64,000 nucleotides of DNA, from NCBI GenBank assembly GCA_963773845.1, contig CAVZCU010000017.1, positions 62,001 through 126,000 on the forward strand, in the 5' to 3' direction. Under the pieces are notes generated by a model. It was not told where the DNA came from. It did not search any database and saw nothing but the letters and a program-made list of their open reading frames with translations. Numbering within the stretch: position 1 is the stretch's first letter; every line of letters starts with the position of its first letter. Positions 18,531-28,096 of this stretch are shown in pieces. The position numbers and the translations under genes were made by a program. Source of the DNA: SIAJ01 sp963773845. Lineage in GTDB: Bacteria > Planctomycetota > Planctomycetia > Gemmatales > Gemmataceae.

Positions 18531-19143
18531 ATTCATTGACGTTTCCCGTCCGCTGGTCGCCGGCACGGCATGTTGGCCGGGCGATGTACCATTTGCGTTT
18601 CGCCTTGGCTGGACCATCGCGAGCGGCGCCAGTGTCAACGTCGGCGCGATCGAGACCAGCGTTCACACCGTCACGCATTGCGACGCGCCGTACCACTTCG
18701 ACAATGCCGGGGCGGGCGTCGACGAATTATCACTCGAAACGTTTATCGGCCCGGCGCGAGTCGTCGACGTTCGTGGTTGCAGATGCTGGCGAGACCGCCT
18801 GAGTTCCATCGACCTGTCCGATTGTCCGCGGGTGCTTTTTCGCACCGGCGGCTGGCCGGACACAACGCGATTTCCAGAAACGATTCCCGTGATGGAGCCG
18901 GACCTTCCCGACTGGCTTGCCGACCGTGGCGTGCGACTGATCGGCGTCGATTTGCCTTCCGTCGATGCGCTGGATTCGAAGACTCTGGACAATCATCATG
19001 CGCTCGGCCGCAGGGGAATCACGATCGTCGAAGGTCTCTGGCTCGACGAAGTCCCCGACGGGCGCTATGAGTTGATAGCGCTGCCGCTCAAGATTATCGG
19101 GGCTGACGGCTCACCCTTGCGGGCTGTGCTGCGAGTCCCGTAG
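18514..19143 (+). CDS. kynB: Kynurenine formamidase (metal-dependent cyclase family)
   Basis: Bacterial-type arylformamidase, 209 aa, hydrolysing N-formylkynurenine to kynurenine. The metal-binding pattern VTHCDAPYHFDNAG is a variant of the family HxxxHxDAPxH signature; SFERTGGWPD-like turns and GVDLPSVDALDSKTL with NHHALGRRGI follow, as usual. It overlaps kynU by 17 bases, which supports a kynurenine-to-anthranilate function. Tryptophan 2,3-dioxygenase is not nearby. The stop codon TAG lies inside the left arm of a 25-bp inverted repeat. Confidence 0.9.
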   Translation: MPPSPEFIDVSRPLVAGTACWPGDVPFAFRLGWTIASGASVNVGAIETSVHTVTHCDAPYHFDNAGAGVDELSLETFIGPARVVDVRGCRCWRDRLSSIDLSDCPRVLFRTGGWPDTTRFPETIPVMEPDLPDWLADRGVRLIGVDLPSVDALDSKTLDNHHALGRRGITIVEGLWLDEVPDGRYELIALPLKIIGADGSPLRAVLRVP

Positions 19144-19201
19144 CGGCAAGCTGCCAGCTTGCCAGCCCTAAGCTCACAAGCTGGCAGCTTGCCGCTACGG
19201 G
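19137..19201. repeat. Perfect 25-bp inverted repeat overlapping the kynB stop codon
   Basis: Arms 19137-19161 and 19177-19201 are perfect reverse complements with a 15-base loop. The TAG stop of kynB (19141-19143) is within the left arm. It may act as a transcription terminator or RNA-stabilising 3' end. There is no U-run. Confidence 0.8.
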
Positions 19202-19294
19202 TCTACGGGCACGATTGCAAGGGAAAGCTTGCATTAGGGCGTGAAATCGCGGATGATTGTCGGAGTTCTCCTTCTCTCCCCTTGGGGAACTCGC

Positions 19295-20384
19295 ATGGCC
19301 AAAACACTCGCAGAGGTCCTGGCCGCGGAGATGGACAGCGACGTTTGCTCGGGCCTCTACTCGCTCTTGATTGCCCGTTACGGGAAGCACTTCGATCCCG
19401 CTGCGCTTCCCGTGGAACACCGTACGGCCTTTATCGTGTGGCACTCGAACACGATCATAGGCAACGGCGGGTTCAATGGCTTTTTCAAGGCGGAGTTCGC
19501 AATCGATCCGCAATATGCGCACATGCAGGCGGCATACGATGCGGTTGGATGCGAGCCAGCCGCCGCCGCGGTCCGCCGGGTTTTCGACGGATTCACGAGC
19601 CGCACTCCGCCAACCGATCCAAGCGATCGCCTGCGCGCATTCGTGCGCGCAAATAATGCCGTTCAAGGCGCGCTGAATCGAGATTATTTCAAGGCCAATA
19701 ATGAATTGACCGAAGCGCTCGCCAGGTTCATCCGCGAGCATGCTGCGGCTTTTGTCGATATCGAGAAGCCTGCCGAGCCGTACAGTGTTTCGGGCTCGGC
19801 AAAGCCGACCCCAGTTCAGACGGCACGCAAGGATCCAGTTGAGACAGGACTCGATCGGCTTGCCGCATTGGGCTCGCGCGGCATTCTATGCGAACTGCGC
19901 CCGGCTGATTTTGCCGCTGTGGGAGAGCGCCTGGCCCGATTCACCAACCGACTACCAACAGGGGGTCGAACAGGCCGTGATCCTGGCCGAAGTGTGTACG
20001 ACTGAAGGACGTGCCCTTGGCGACCTGAAAGCCGCGGCTGATCTCGCCGTTCAGGCGGCGGAGGCCGCGGCCGCGACCGATCCCCAGGCTCGCATGGGCG
20101 GGCCGGCCCCCGATGATCCGGTGTTGGCCGTCCATATTGCAGTTGCTGCCGCCAGCGCTCTGGACTTCATTTCCGGCGACGTCGAGGCCAATTCGTATGC
20201 ATTCGCGAAGGCGGCGCTCGAAGCGAGCGGCCGCGAAGACCTGATGGAGTTAGTGCAAGAGCATTACCAACGACTCAAGCGTTTATCGCGCGAAGCGGGC
20301 TGGACCGATAAGACGCCCGTACCGCTCGAAGTGTTTCGCCCCGACTTCGAATCGCACAGCAAGTCGTGGTGGAAGAGATGGTGA
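19295..20384 (+). CDS. DMP19/DUF4375-like protein, one frame break
   Basis: Starts MAKTLAEVLAAEMDSDVCSG. The N-terminal 150 residues carry a helical pattern, WHSNTIIGNGGFNGFFKAEF then AAYDAVGCEPAAAAVRRVFDG, which resembles the DMP19 (DNA-mimic) C-terminal/DUF4375 domain. The second part is in another frame after about 19880: it includes LILPLWESAWPDSPTDY, Ala-rich helices and a Trp/Lys tail ending at 20384. A single indel joins the two. The role is unknown; the DMP19 assignment is by pattern only. Confidence 0.55.
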
Positions 20385-20422
20385 GTTCCCGGTAGGCCTC
20401 ACACTCCGCGTCAGGGTTCCAG

Positions 20423-21781
20423 ATGAATCGCATTTGGGTTTCGGTCGTCATTACACTCGCATTCTCGTCTAGCGGCACGGCGGCCAAACCTCGCTTGCTC
20501 GTGCTCACCGACATTGGCGGCGATCCGGACGACCAGCAATCGATGATCCGCCTGATGGTGCATGCCAATGAATTCGATATCGAAGGGCTGATTGCTTCGG
20601 CGTCCGGAACGCCGGGCGAGCTGAAGAAGGAATCCGTCAAGCCCGAGTTGATCCGGGAGATTGTGGAAGCCTATGGCAAGGTGCAGCCAAACCTCGTCCA
20701 GCATGATCCCAACTTCCCCAGGGCGAACGAGTTGCTCGAACGCATCAAAGCCGGCAATCCGAAGCGAGGCGTGGAGAGTTTGGGCAACGACAAAGATACC
20801 GAAGGGTCGAAGTGGATTGTCCAAGTTGCCGATCGAGCCGATCAACGCCCAGTCAACATCGTCATTTGGGGCGGTTCCACCGAGTTGGCTCAGGCGCTCT
20901 GGCGAGTGCGGCACGATCGCTCGCCGAGCGAGTTGAAGAAGTTCCTCGGCAAGTTGCGCGTCTATTCCATCGGCCATCAGGACAATACCGGCCCTTGGAT
21001 CAACGAACACTTTCCCGATCTGTTCTTCATTCTGAGCAAGGCGCCGCCGAAGCACGACATGCGTGAGGGCGGCTATCGAGGCATGTATCTCGGCGGCGAC
21101 GAATCGCTGACCAGTCGCGAATGGGTCGATCAACATGTTCGTAAAGGTCATGGTCCGCTCGGCGCCCTGTATCCAACCCGGACTTGGACCGCACCGAACC
21201 CACACGGGACACTCAAGGAAGGCGACACGCCGTCGTGGTTCTACTTTCTGCCAGTCGGACTTGGCGATCCGGACCACCCCGAGTGGGGATGTTGGGGCGG
21301 CCGATTTCGCAAAGTCGCCGGCAATCGTTATGAGGATGCACGCGATACGGTAAACGGCAAGACCGAAGCCAGAGCCAATGTCTACCGGTGGCGGCCCGCG
21401 TACCAAAACGAATTCGCGGCCCGCATGAATTGGTGCGTGAAGCCGCCCAAGGGGGCAAATCATCCGCCGGTGGTTGTGTTGAACCACGATGCGACTGGCA
21501 AAGCGGTACTGCTCCAAGCCAAACCGGGCGAACGCATTCGCCTATCGGCGGCGGGATCGACCGACCCGGATGGTGACCGATTGAGCTATCACTGGTGGAT
21601 TTACAACGAGGCTGGAACTTACGACGCCAAGGTCGAGATGGCAGGTCAAAAAACGAATGAGATGGCTTTGACCGCGCCGGAGAACGCGAGGGGGAAGACG
21701 ATTCACGTGGTGTTGGAAGCAAAGGATGACGGCCATCCTCAGCTTACCCGTTACCGGCGAGTGGTGATTACGCTCCAGTGA
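20423..21781 (+). CDS. Exported DUF1593 nucleoside-hydrolase-like protein with C-terminal Ig-like domain
   Basis: A secreted 452-aa protein with a signal peptide at residues 1-20. Residues about 22-300 have the inosine/uridine nucleoside hydrolase fold of DUF1593: the Ca-binding TDIGGDPDDQQSMIRLM motif is near residue 30, with IVIWGGSTELAQALW and IGHQDNTGPWI later. The C-terminal about 100 residues form a PKD/Ig-like domain (SAAGSTDPDGDRLSYHWW). Family members are often labelled cellulose-binding, but the real substrate is unknown. Start chosen at the ATG just before the signal peptide. Confidence 0.82.
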   Translation: MNRIWVSVVITLAFSSSGTAAKPRLLVLTDIGGDPDDQQSMIRLMVHANEFDIEGLIASASGTPGELKKESVKPELIREIVEAYGKVQPNLVQHDPNFPRANELLERIKAGNPKRGVESLGNDKDTEGSKWIVQVADRADQRPVNIVIWGGSTELAQALWRVRHDRSPSELKKFLGKLRVYSIGHQDNTGPWINEHFPDLFFILSKAPPKHDMREGGYRGMYLGGDESLTSREWVDQHVRKGHGPLGALYPTRTWTAPNPHGTLKEGDTPSWFYFLPVGLGDPDHPEWGCWGGRFRKVAGNRYEDARDTVNGKTEARANVYRWRPAYQNEFAARMNWCVKPPKGANHPPVVVLNHDATGKAVLLQAKPGERIRLSAAGSTDPDGDRLSYHWWIYNEAGTYDAKVEMAGQKTNEMALTAPENARGKTIHVVLEAKDDGHPQLTRYRRVVITLQ

Positions 21782-21920
21782 CGGACGGCAAGAGCCTTGC
21801 TTACAACCATACTCAAAACCCGGATTTGCGGCCCATTCTCACAATTTCCGCAACGTCAATTGGGACAATAGCCTGAGCATTCATGGCGTTCCTGCCAAAA
21901 GTGAACTACGATACCAGCGT

Positions 21921-23239
21921 GTGAAAGGATCGGTGGGGCAGGGCATGATTGGCCGCATTTTTCTTGGCCGGTATGAAGCCATGCGCCTCCTTGGCGAAGG
22001 GGGAATGGGGAAGGTCTATCTTGCCCGGCAGCTCGATCTGGGTCGGCAAGTCGTCATTAAGGTCATGCACGACCACGTCGCTTCCGAGCCCAAGTTTCGC
22101 GACCGGTTCCAGCGCGAAACTCTCCTCATGGCCAGGTTCGCCCATCCCTATGCGGTAACACTTTACGACGCCTCGCTGACGGATGGCCCCTGCATCGTGA
22201 TGGAGTACATTCGGGGCATCAATCTCGAATCGCTCCTTCAGAAAAATGGCCGGTTCACACCCGCCCGAGTTGGCCGACTCGTCAGTCAGTTATGCGAAGT
22301 GCTCCAGGCCGCCCATGACCAGGGGCTCATCCACCGCGATCTTAAGCCCGCGAATTTGATGGTGGTCGACCACGATTCGCCACGAGAAAAGATCAAGGTG
22401 ATGGACTTCGGGCTGGCCAAGCTCGTCGATGCCGAGGCGGCAGCCGACTACCGCTCATCGAGCGCCGAGTTTGCGGTCGGCACGCCTGGGTATATCTGCC
22501 CGGAACAGGTCAAAGGCGACCCGGTGGATCATCGCGGCGATCTTTATAGCGTCGGCGTGATGATCTACGAATTGCTGACCGGCCGATTGCCGTTCGTCGG
22601 ACCGTCGAGCATGGATTTGATGTTGGCCCACGCAACCGAGATGCCGCCGCGATTCGCGCGAATTGCCCTTCCGGTGACGATCCCCGAACCGATCGAAGCG
22701 GTGGTGTTCCTGTGCTTGGAAAAAGATCCGAATGACCGTCCGCAGACTGCCCGCGAGTTAGCCGAAGTTTATGAAACGGCGCTCGGCTTCGATCAGTCGG
22801 GCATGTCGGGCATGAATACCCCACGACCCTCCGATGCTAACCTGCTCGGCCCGCAGCTCATTTCCGACCCGAATGCCGTGACATTCACAATGGAAGCGTG
22901 GATGCCGGAATCGATCGCCGTCGTCAAGCTCCAGGGTTTCGCACACGATATGGATGGAGTCATTCTCGAGAGTGTGCCGGGCGTGGTTCGCATGAAACTG
23001 GGCCCCGTGGGGAGCCACTCACGCGGCCAATCCAGTTGGTTTGGATTCAAGAGGCCCGAGCCCCTATGGCTCGAACTTGCACCTGCACCAACTCGAGCCG
23101 AGTCCGCGGCAACAAATTGATCATCCAGGCCATATTTCGACCCCAATCGATCAGCCAACTAAGCGATGCTGCCTGGCGCGAACGCTGCACCCGCGCGTAC
23201 ATCGACTTGCGCAGCTATTTGATGGGGACGGACGAGTAG
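21921..23239 (+). CDS. Ser/Thr protein kinase, C-terminus broken by two indels
   Basis: Hanks-type kinase of about 438 aa without an obvious transmembrane helix. The catalytic domain contains LLGEGGMGKVYLA, VVIKVMHD, HRDLKPANLMVV, MDFGLAKL and GTPGYICPEQVKG. After it comes a beta-rich tail (VTFTMEAWMPESIAVVKLQG) resembling a PilZ-like or other regulatory domain. Past residue about 385 the frame shifts near 23065-23075 and again near 23110-23120; the restored end reads AIFRPQSISQLSDAAW and finishes at 23239. An internal ATG at residue 9 (MIGRIFLGRY) is an alternative start to the GTG at 21921. Confidence 0.8.
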
Positions 23240-23324
23240 CCTTGGTCCAGAGCGCGGTTTAGGATGGGTCCATCAGGACTGCAATGTCCGAGTGGTCCCA
23301 TTTTTTATTTTTCCCCGACCCGCC

Positions 23325-25358
23325 ATGTCTTCACTGAAACATCGAGTTGCCGAACTGCGTCAACTCATCGATCATCACAATCGCAAGTACTACGTCGATG
23401 CGGCTCCGGAGATTTCCGATCGCGAGTTCGATCGGCTGCTCGAAGAACTGCAGCAAATCGAGAAGGCCCATCCGGAACTCATTACTCCCGACAGCCCGAC
23501 CCAGCGCGTCGGCGGGGCGCCGATCGACCAATTCCGCACGGTTCGCCATCGCGTGCCGATGCTCAGCATCGACAACACCTACAACGCGGACGAAGTGCGC
23601 GAATGGGATCGCACGACACGCAAGCTGCTCGGCGGCGAGGAAATAGCGTTACATCGTCGAACTCAAGATCGACGGCGTGGCCATCTCGTTGACTTATGAG
23701 AAGGGTCTGCTCACGGTCGGGGCCACGCGCGGCGACGGCGAACGCGGCGACGACGTCACGCACAACTTGCGGACGATGCCGGACGTGCCGCTGCGGCTGA
23801 ATTCGCGAACAGCCGCCGCAACCTGTTCGAGGCCCGCGGCGAGGTCTACATGACGCGAGCGGAGCTGATTCGAATCAATCGCGCCCGCGTGGATGCCGGT
23901 GAAAAGCCCTACGAGAACTGCCGCAACCTGACGGCCGGCACACTGAAACTGCTCGATCCGAAACAATCGGCCGAGCGGAAGCTCAGGCTATTTGCTTATG
24001 AGCTGGGGGCCGTTGACGGCTTGGCCATTTCCTCGCACCACCAGGCGCTGGAGACCCTGCAAAGGTTTGGCTTTCCGGTTAATCCACACGCACATCGTTG
24101 CAAGGGAATTGACGAGGTGATCGCTTACGTGAATTCGTGGGCGACCAAGCGGCATGATTTGCCCTATGACACGGACGGCATGGTCATCAAGGTCGATCGC
24201 TATGCGCAGCGGGAGCGTCTCGGTTACACCAGTAAGTTTCCTCGCTGGGCCCGAGCTTACAAATTCGCCGCGGAGCAGGCGCTCACCCGTTTGGCTCGTG
24301 TCGAGGTTCAGGTTGGTCGAACCGGCAAACTCACGCCCGTCGGTCATTTTGATCCCCCGGTTCGGCTCGCGGGCACGACGGTCAGCAAGGCCAGCTTGCA
24401 CAACGCGGATGAAATGAAGCGGAAGGACATTCTCGTCGGCGATATGGTCGTCGTGGAGAAGGCCGGGGAAATCATTCCGCAAGTAGTCCGTGTCGAAAAG
24501 TCGGCTCGGACCGGCGACGAACACACGTTTCATTGGCCAAAGGCGTGTCCCGTGTGCGGCGCGCCGACCAAGAAGGATCCGGACAGTCCGTCGTACTTTT
24601 GCACCGCTCCCCGCGGCCAGTGCGGCGGTCAGGTCAAACGGCAGCTCCTGCAATTCGCACGTCGCGAGGCGATGGACATTGAAGGCCTGGGCAAGAAACT
24701 CGTCGATCAGCTTGTCGATACCGACCTGGTGAAGGCTATTCCAGACCTGTATCGATTGGAGAAGGAACAACTTCTCGCCCTGGAGCGAATGGGTGAACTC
24801 TCGGCTCAGAACCTCTTGGACGGCATCGCCGCCAGCAAGGATCGCGGTCTGACGCGATTGTTGGCCGGAATCGGCGTACCCATGGTGGCCGATAGCATGG
24901 CCGACGAACTGGCCCAGGCGTTTCTGTCGATGGATGCGCTGGCAAAGGCCACCGAGAGCGAGTTATCCGAGATCGAGGGCATCGGCCCGGAGCGGGCTCG
25001 AGCGATTCACGGCTACTTTCAGCTCCCAGCAACAACGGACATGATCGAGGACTTCCGCGAAATCGGATTAAAGATGACCGAGCAAAAGCGGAATATTGCC
25101 AAGGCAGCAGCAGCCGTCGGCGGGGTCAACCTGGCGGGAAAAACGTTCGTGGTCACCGGAACACTGGAACGCTATGGACGCAAGGAAATCGAAGACTTGA
25201 TCAAGAGTCTGGGCGGCAAGGCATCGGGCAGCGTCTCTAAGAAGACCGACTATGTCGTCGCTGGCGCCGAGGCAGGCAGCAAGCTCGACAAGGCCAAGGA
25301 GGTAGGCGTCGAGGTGTTAACCGAAGCTGAGTTTGAGCGCCTGATCGGCAAGTCATAG
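23325..25358 (+). CDS. ligA: NAD-dependent DNA ligase, two compensating indels
   Basis: Replicative DNA ligase, about 677 aa when repaired. Domain order is normal: Ia domain (YYVDAAPEISDREFD), adenylation domain with the nucleophile LKIDG in the middle frame, GATRGDGERGDDVT, OB-fold VGRTGKLTPVGHFDP, a four-Cys zinc finger (CPVCG, then YFC and QC), helix-hairpin-helix repeats and a C-terminal BRCT domain (FVVTGTLERYGRKEIEDLI). An extra base near 23649 (gttac where gtac fits) shifts the frame just before the catalytic lysine, and a second event near 23800-23815 restores it. ligA is normally essential, so assembly error is far likelier than decay. Confidence 0.9.
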
Positions 25359-25503
25359 CGATCGCGACTCAGGGCAATCCGCTACGTCTTTCCTGGCCGG
25401 AATTGTTTGACATCCGCTCGAGGTCCGTTCGCAATCAACTTCCCGTTTTTTCGATCCCTTGTCCTATGGTTGCGTGCGTCCCCTCCGCTAGCACAAGGTC
25501 GTC

Positions 25504-26529
25504 ATGACGCCCAGAATCGCACTCCCGAAGGGAACCACGACGGACTTCCATCGCGCCGCCATGATCGGCGACGTCGTGGCAGTTCGAAAGTGCCTTCGCG
25601 TTGGCCAGCCAATCGATCCCCGCGATTCGGAAGGCCACACCCCTTTTCTTCTGGCCTGCAGACATACGGAGCCCGTGGTATTTGACCTTCTCCGGTTGGC
25701 CGGGGCCGATACTGCGGCGATCAATTCGCGTGGCATGGACGGGCTCTTCCTCGTCGCGACGACAGGTGTTCTCTCCCTCGCCCGCACCTTGATCCGGTGC
25801 GGCGCAAATGTAAACCAGCCCGCGGCGCGCGGGCTCACCCCGCTCATTGCCGCGATCATGAGCGAGAACCCGCACCTGGTTCGCATGTTGATTGCGGCCG
25901 GGGCCAACGTTCGGCATATCGATGCGACGGGGACCAGCGTCCTCAAGTGGGCTCGCCAGGTCGGCGTCAAGGAAATCGTCGATCAGATCATCCATCCCGA
26001 ACGGGCCGAAGAGATCGCCGTTCCGCTCGAAGCAAAGACGCTTCACCTGGCCGCGCACACCGGCGACGTCGCACTCATTCACGATTGCTTGACCGCCGGG
26101 GTGTCCCTGGAAGCCACGGACCGCGACGGCTTCACGCCGTTGATGCTGGCGGCCCGGCAGGGCAAGCGCACGGCCATTCACGCGTTGCTCGATGCAGGCG
26201 CCGATCCGTTCCGCGTTGCCCATACTGGCCTGACGCCAATCTTGATGGCCGCCAACAGCCCGATCGCACTCCGGCCATTCGTGCTGGCCGAAATCGATTT
26301 GAATGACGCGGCCAGCGGCCTGCGCATTACCCCTCTCGCGTATGCGGCTCGCAATGGATTCGCCGACGTCGTTCGCTTCCTGATTGAGTCGGGAGCGGAG
26401 GTGCACCGAACCGATTACCAAGGATTGACCGCGGTCGATCACGCTCTCGCTCGCGGCCATCGGCGAATCGCGCAAATGCTCCAGGAAGCGACGAGCACCG
26501 ATGTATTGCAGGCGACGCTGCCGGCATGA
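25504..26529 (+). CDS. Ankyrin-repeat protein
   Basis: A 341-aa protein without a signal peptide, composed of about nine ankyrin repeats; clear repeat cores are DSEGHTPFLLACRH, ARGLTPLIAAIMSENPHLV, DRDGFTPLMLAARQGKRTA and GLRITPLAYAARNGFADVV. Repeat four or five is poorly conserved. Presumably a cytoplasmic protein-binding scaffold; the partner is unknown. It does not overlap its neighbours, and base composition matches the region. Confidence 0.88.
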   Translation: MTPRIALPKGTTTDFHRAAMIGDVVAVRKCLRVGQPIDPRDSEGHTPFLLACRHTEPVVFDLLRLAGADTAAINSRGMDGLFLVATTGVLSLARTLIRCGANVNQPAARGLTPLIAAIMSENPHLVRMLIAAGANVRHIDATGTSVLKWARQVGVKEIVDQIIHPERAEEIAVPLEAKTLHLAAHTGDVALIHDCLTAGVSLEATDRDGFTPLMLAARQGKRTAIHALLDAGADPFRVAHTGLTPILMAANSPIALRPFVLAEIDLNDAASGLRITPLAYAARNGFADVVRFLIESGAEVHRTDYQGLTAVDHALARGHRRIAQMLQEATSTDVLQATLPA

Positions 26530-26639
26530 CAACTCCGACCGCCGTCATCGAACTCATTTCCCGAGCAGCCATTTCGCAATTCCCTTCGCGTCCGTAGTCT
26601 TACTCCTGATGGCTTTTGCTCGCCGGACGGAGAACGCCA

Positions 26640-27425
26640 ATGGATCGGATCGCGGCCGCGTGCGATTACCTGTACGAATTACGCAAGACGCAAAGCCCGG
26701 TGCCAGCCTTGCCTGCCGACATTGTGCCGCGGTCACTCGCGGAAGGATACGAGGTTCAGGAACGGCTTGTGCGCAAGTTGATGAACCACCATGGCAGCCG
26801 GCCGATCGGCTACAAGATCGCCTGTACCAGCGAACTGGCGCAGAAAGCGCTCGCCGTGGACGGCCCGTTCTTCGGCGTTCTCCTGACACACTCCTCGCAG
26901 CCGAGTCCGGGCAAACTGAGAGGCTCCGACTTCACGGTCCGCTGTACGGAAGCGGAGTTCGCATTCGAAATGGGTGAGGATGTGCCGGCCGGTCGAACGT
27001 ATGACGCCGAGACGATCAAGGACTACATCGGCTCGGCACTCCCATCGATCGAGATTGTCGATCACCGCTACCACGACTGGAAGACGGTCGGCGCGCCATC
27101 GCTGCTCGCCGACAATGCGATTCACGGCGCCTGGGTGTTCGGCGAGCCGTTTGCGGACTGGCGGAAGATCGACTTCGCCCGTCATCCGGTCTCACTGACA
27201 ATCAATGGCGAACAGACGCTGACCGGCTCCGGCGCGGCCGTGCTCGGTAATCCATTGACCGTCGTCGCGTGGCTGGCCAACACGTTGCCACAATTCGGTC
27301 GGCGACTGAGTCGCGGGGATCGTGTGACGACGGGTGTCACCACCGACATCTACCTGGCCAAGCCCGGCGACCGGCTGCAGGCCGATTTCGGACCGATCGG
27401 ACGGGTTGCGCTCGATTTTTCCTGA
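26640..27425 (+). CDS. 2-keto-4-pentenoate hydratase family protein
   Basis: A 261-aa member of the MhpD/fumarylacetoacetate-hydrolase superfamily. Features are RPIGYKIACTSELAQ, the metal-binding EAEFAFEMGEDV segment, PSIEIVDHRYHDW, LLADNAIHGAWVFG, and the C-terminal GDRVTTGVTTDIYLAKPGD. In characterised relatives this enzyme hydrates 2-hydroxypenta-2,4-dienoate or decarboxylates 4-oxalocrotonate in aromatic meta-cleavage. No other meta-cleavage genes are near, so the substrate is open. The ATG at 26640 has GGAG ten bases upstream. Confidence 0.82.
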   Translation: MDRIAAACDYLYELRKTQSPVPALPADIVPRSLAEGYEVQERLVRKLMNHHGSRPIGYKIACTSELAQKALAVDGPFFGVLLTHSSQPSPGKLRGSDFTVRCTEAEFAFEMGEDVPAGRTYDAETIKDYIGSALPSIEIVDHRYHDWKTVGAPSLLADNAIHGAWVFGEPFADWRKIDFARHPVSLTINGEQTLTGSGAAVLGNPLTVVAWLANTLPQFGRRLSRGDRVTTGVTTDIYLAKPGDRLQADFGPIGRVALDFS

Positions 27426-27555
27426 GAGTCATGCATAATTTGATTTCGGTCGCCCCCGCCCCACACCTGTCAAAACGAATTCCACTTTTCCGAAATCGAC
27501 CAACTTTTCCGAAGTCATTATTGTGTGGCGCGAAATCCTCGTTAGCGCGACCCAT

Positions 27556-27624
27556 CTACCTCTTCGGCTCGATGACCCCGCCGTCCCATTCGAACTCGCA
27601 TTTCAGCAGCGCGGCGGCGAACTC
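27556..27624 (-). pseudogene. Orphan C-terminal fragment of the leucine-rich/GGVIEP module
   Basis: Only 22 codons remain open: they end LLKCEFEWDGGVIEPKR and a TAG stop. This matches the module tail found repeatedly in the giant kinase gene 0.5 kb away (for example LPQCRIEWDGGVIEPK). An in-frame stop lies directly upstream, so it is a remnant, not a gene. Confidence 0.65.
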
Positions 27625-27684
27625 TTATCCCACCGATTCAGTCCTGATTTGCTGGAGATTCGCCCCTCTTATGGAACTTCCCAG

Positions 27685-27720
27685 TCACTGCACACAAACG
27701 TTGGTGTCGAGCGAGAACAT
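27685..27720 (-). pseudogene. Truncated VapC-type PIN toxin (first 11 codons)
   Basis: Reads MFSLDTNVCVQ then TGA. LDTNVC is the start of PIN-domain toxins, with the first catalytic Asp. The ATG overlaps the antitoxin's TGA stop (TGATG), the usual vapBC arrangement. The rest of the toxin is missing; the sequence that follows leads within 60 bases to the orphan GGVIEP fragment. Confidence 0.55.
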
Positions 27721-27974
27721 CAATCGAAATCCACGGCATGGGGAGGTTCGCCCTGCGATTGCCGGACGAATGTGTCATCGTCGATCGAGCCGAAAGTCTT
27801 GGCAAAATACCCCGCCGGCCAGCCACGCTCGTCGGTCGGCGCATCGGGCGGCAAGCGCTGTTGCGGCTGCAGAACGACGACCGCCTCAAATTCCGTCTCC
27901 GCTTGTCCGACCGGAATGGAGAGATGCAGAACACCATCTTTGCCTGCTCTTTGCACGATACGCACCGTTTTCAT
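27720..27974 (-). CDS. VapB-like antitoxin remnant, 84 aa
   Basis: An 84-residue protein with an N-terminal beta-rich half (MKTVRIVQRAGKDGVLHLSI) and a C-terminal tail containing DERGWPAGYFAKTFGSI and RQSQGE, the pattern of small antitoxins paired with PIN toxins. It keeps an intact frame while its toxin partner is reduced to 11 codons. It may still bind its own operator or rescue cells from related toxins, but it is probably a relic. Confidence 0.6.
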   Translation of the reverse strand: MKTVRIVQRAGKDGVLHLSIPVGQAETEFEAVVVLQPQQRLPPDAPTDERGWPAGYFAKTFGSIDDDTFVRQSQGEPPHAVDFD

Positions 27975-28096
27975 GGCGCAGGTCCTTTGGCAAAATGCCT
28001 GGAGGCGTGCCGTTTACATCGCAGGCGCCCGCCTCCACCAATGTACCGGCCGAATCGGTTAATCGAAAGCCCGTGATGACGGCTTATGTCCGCTCG

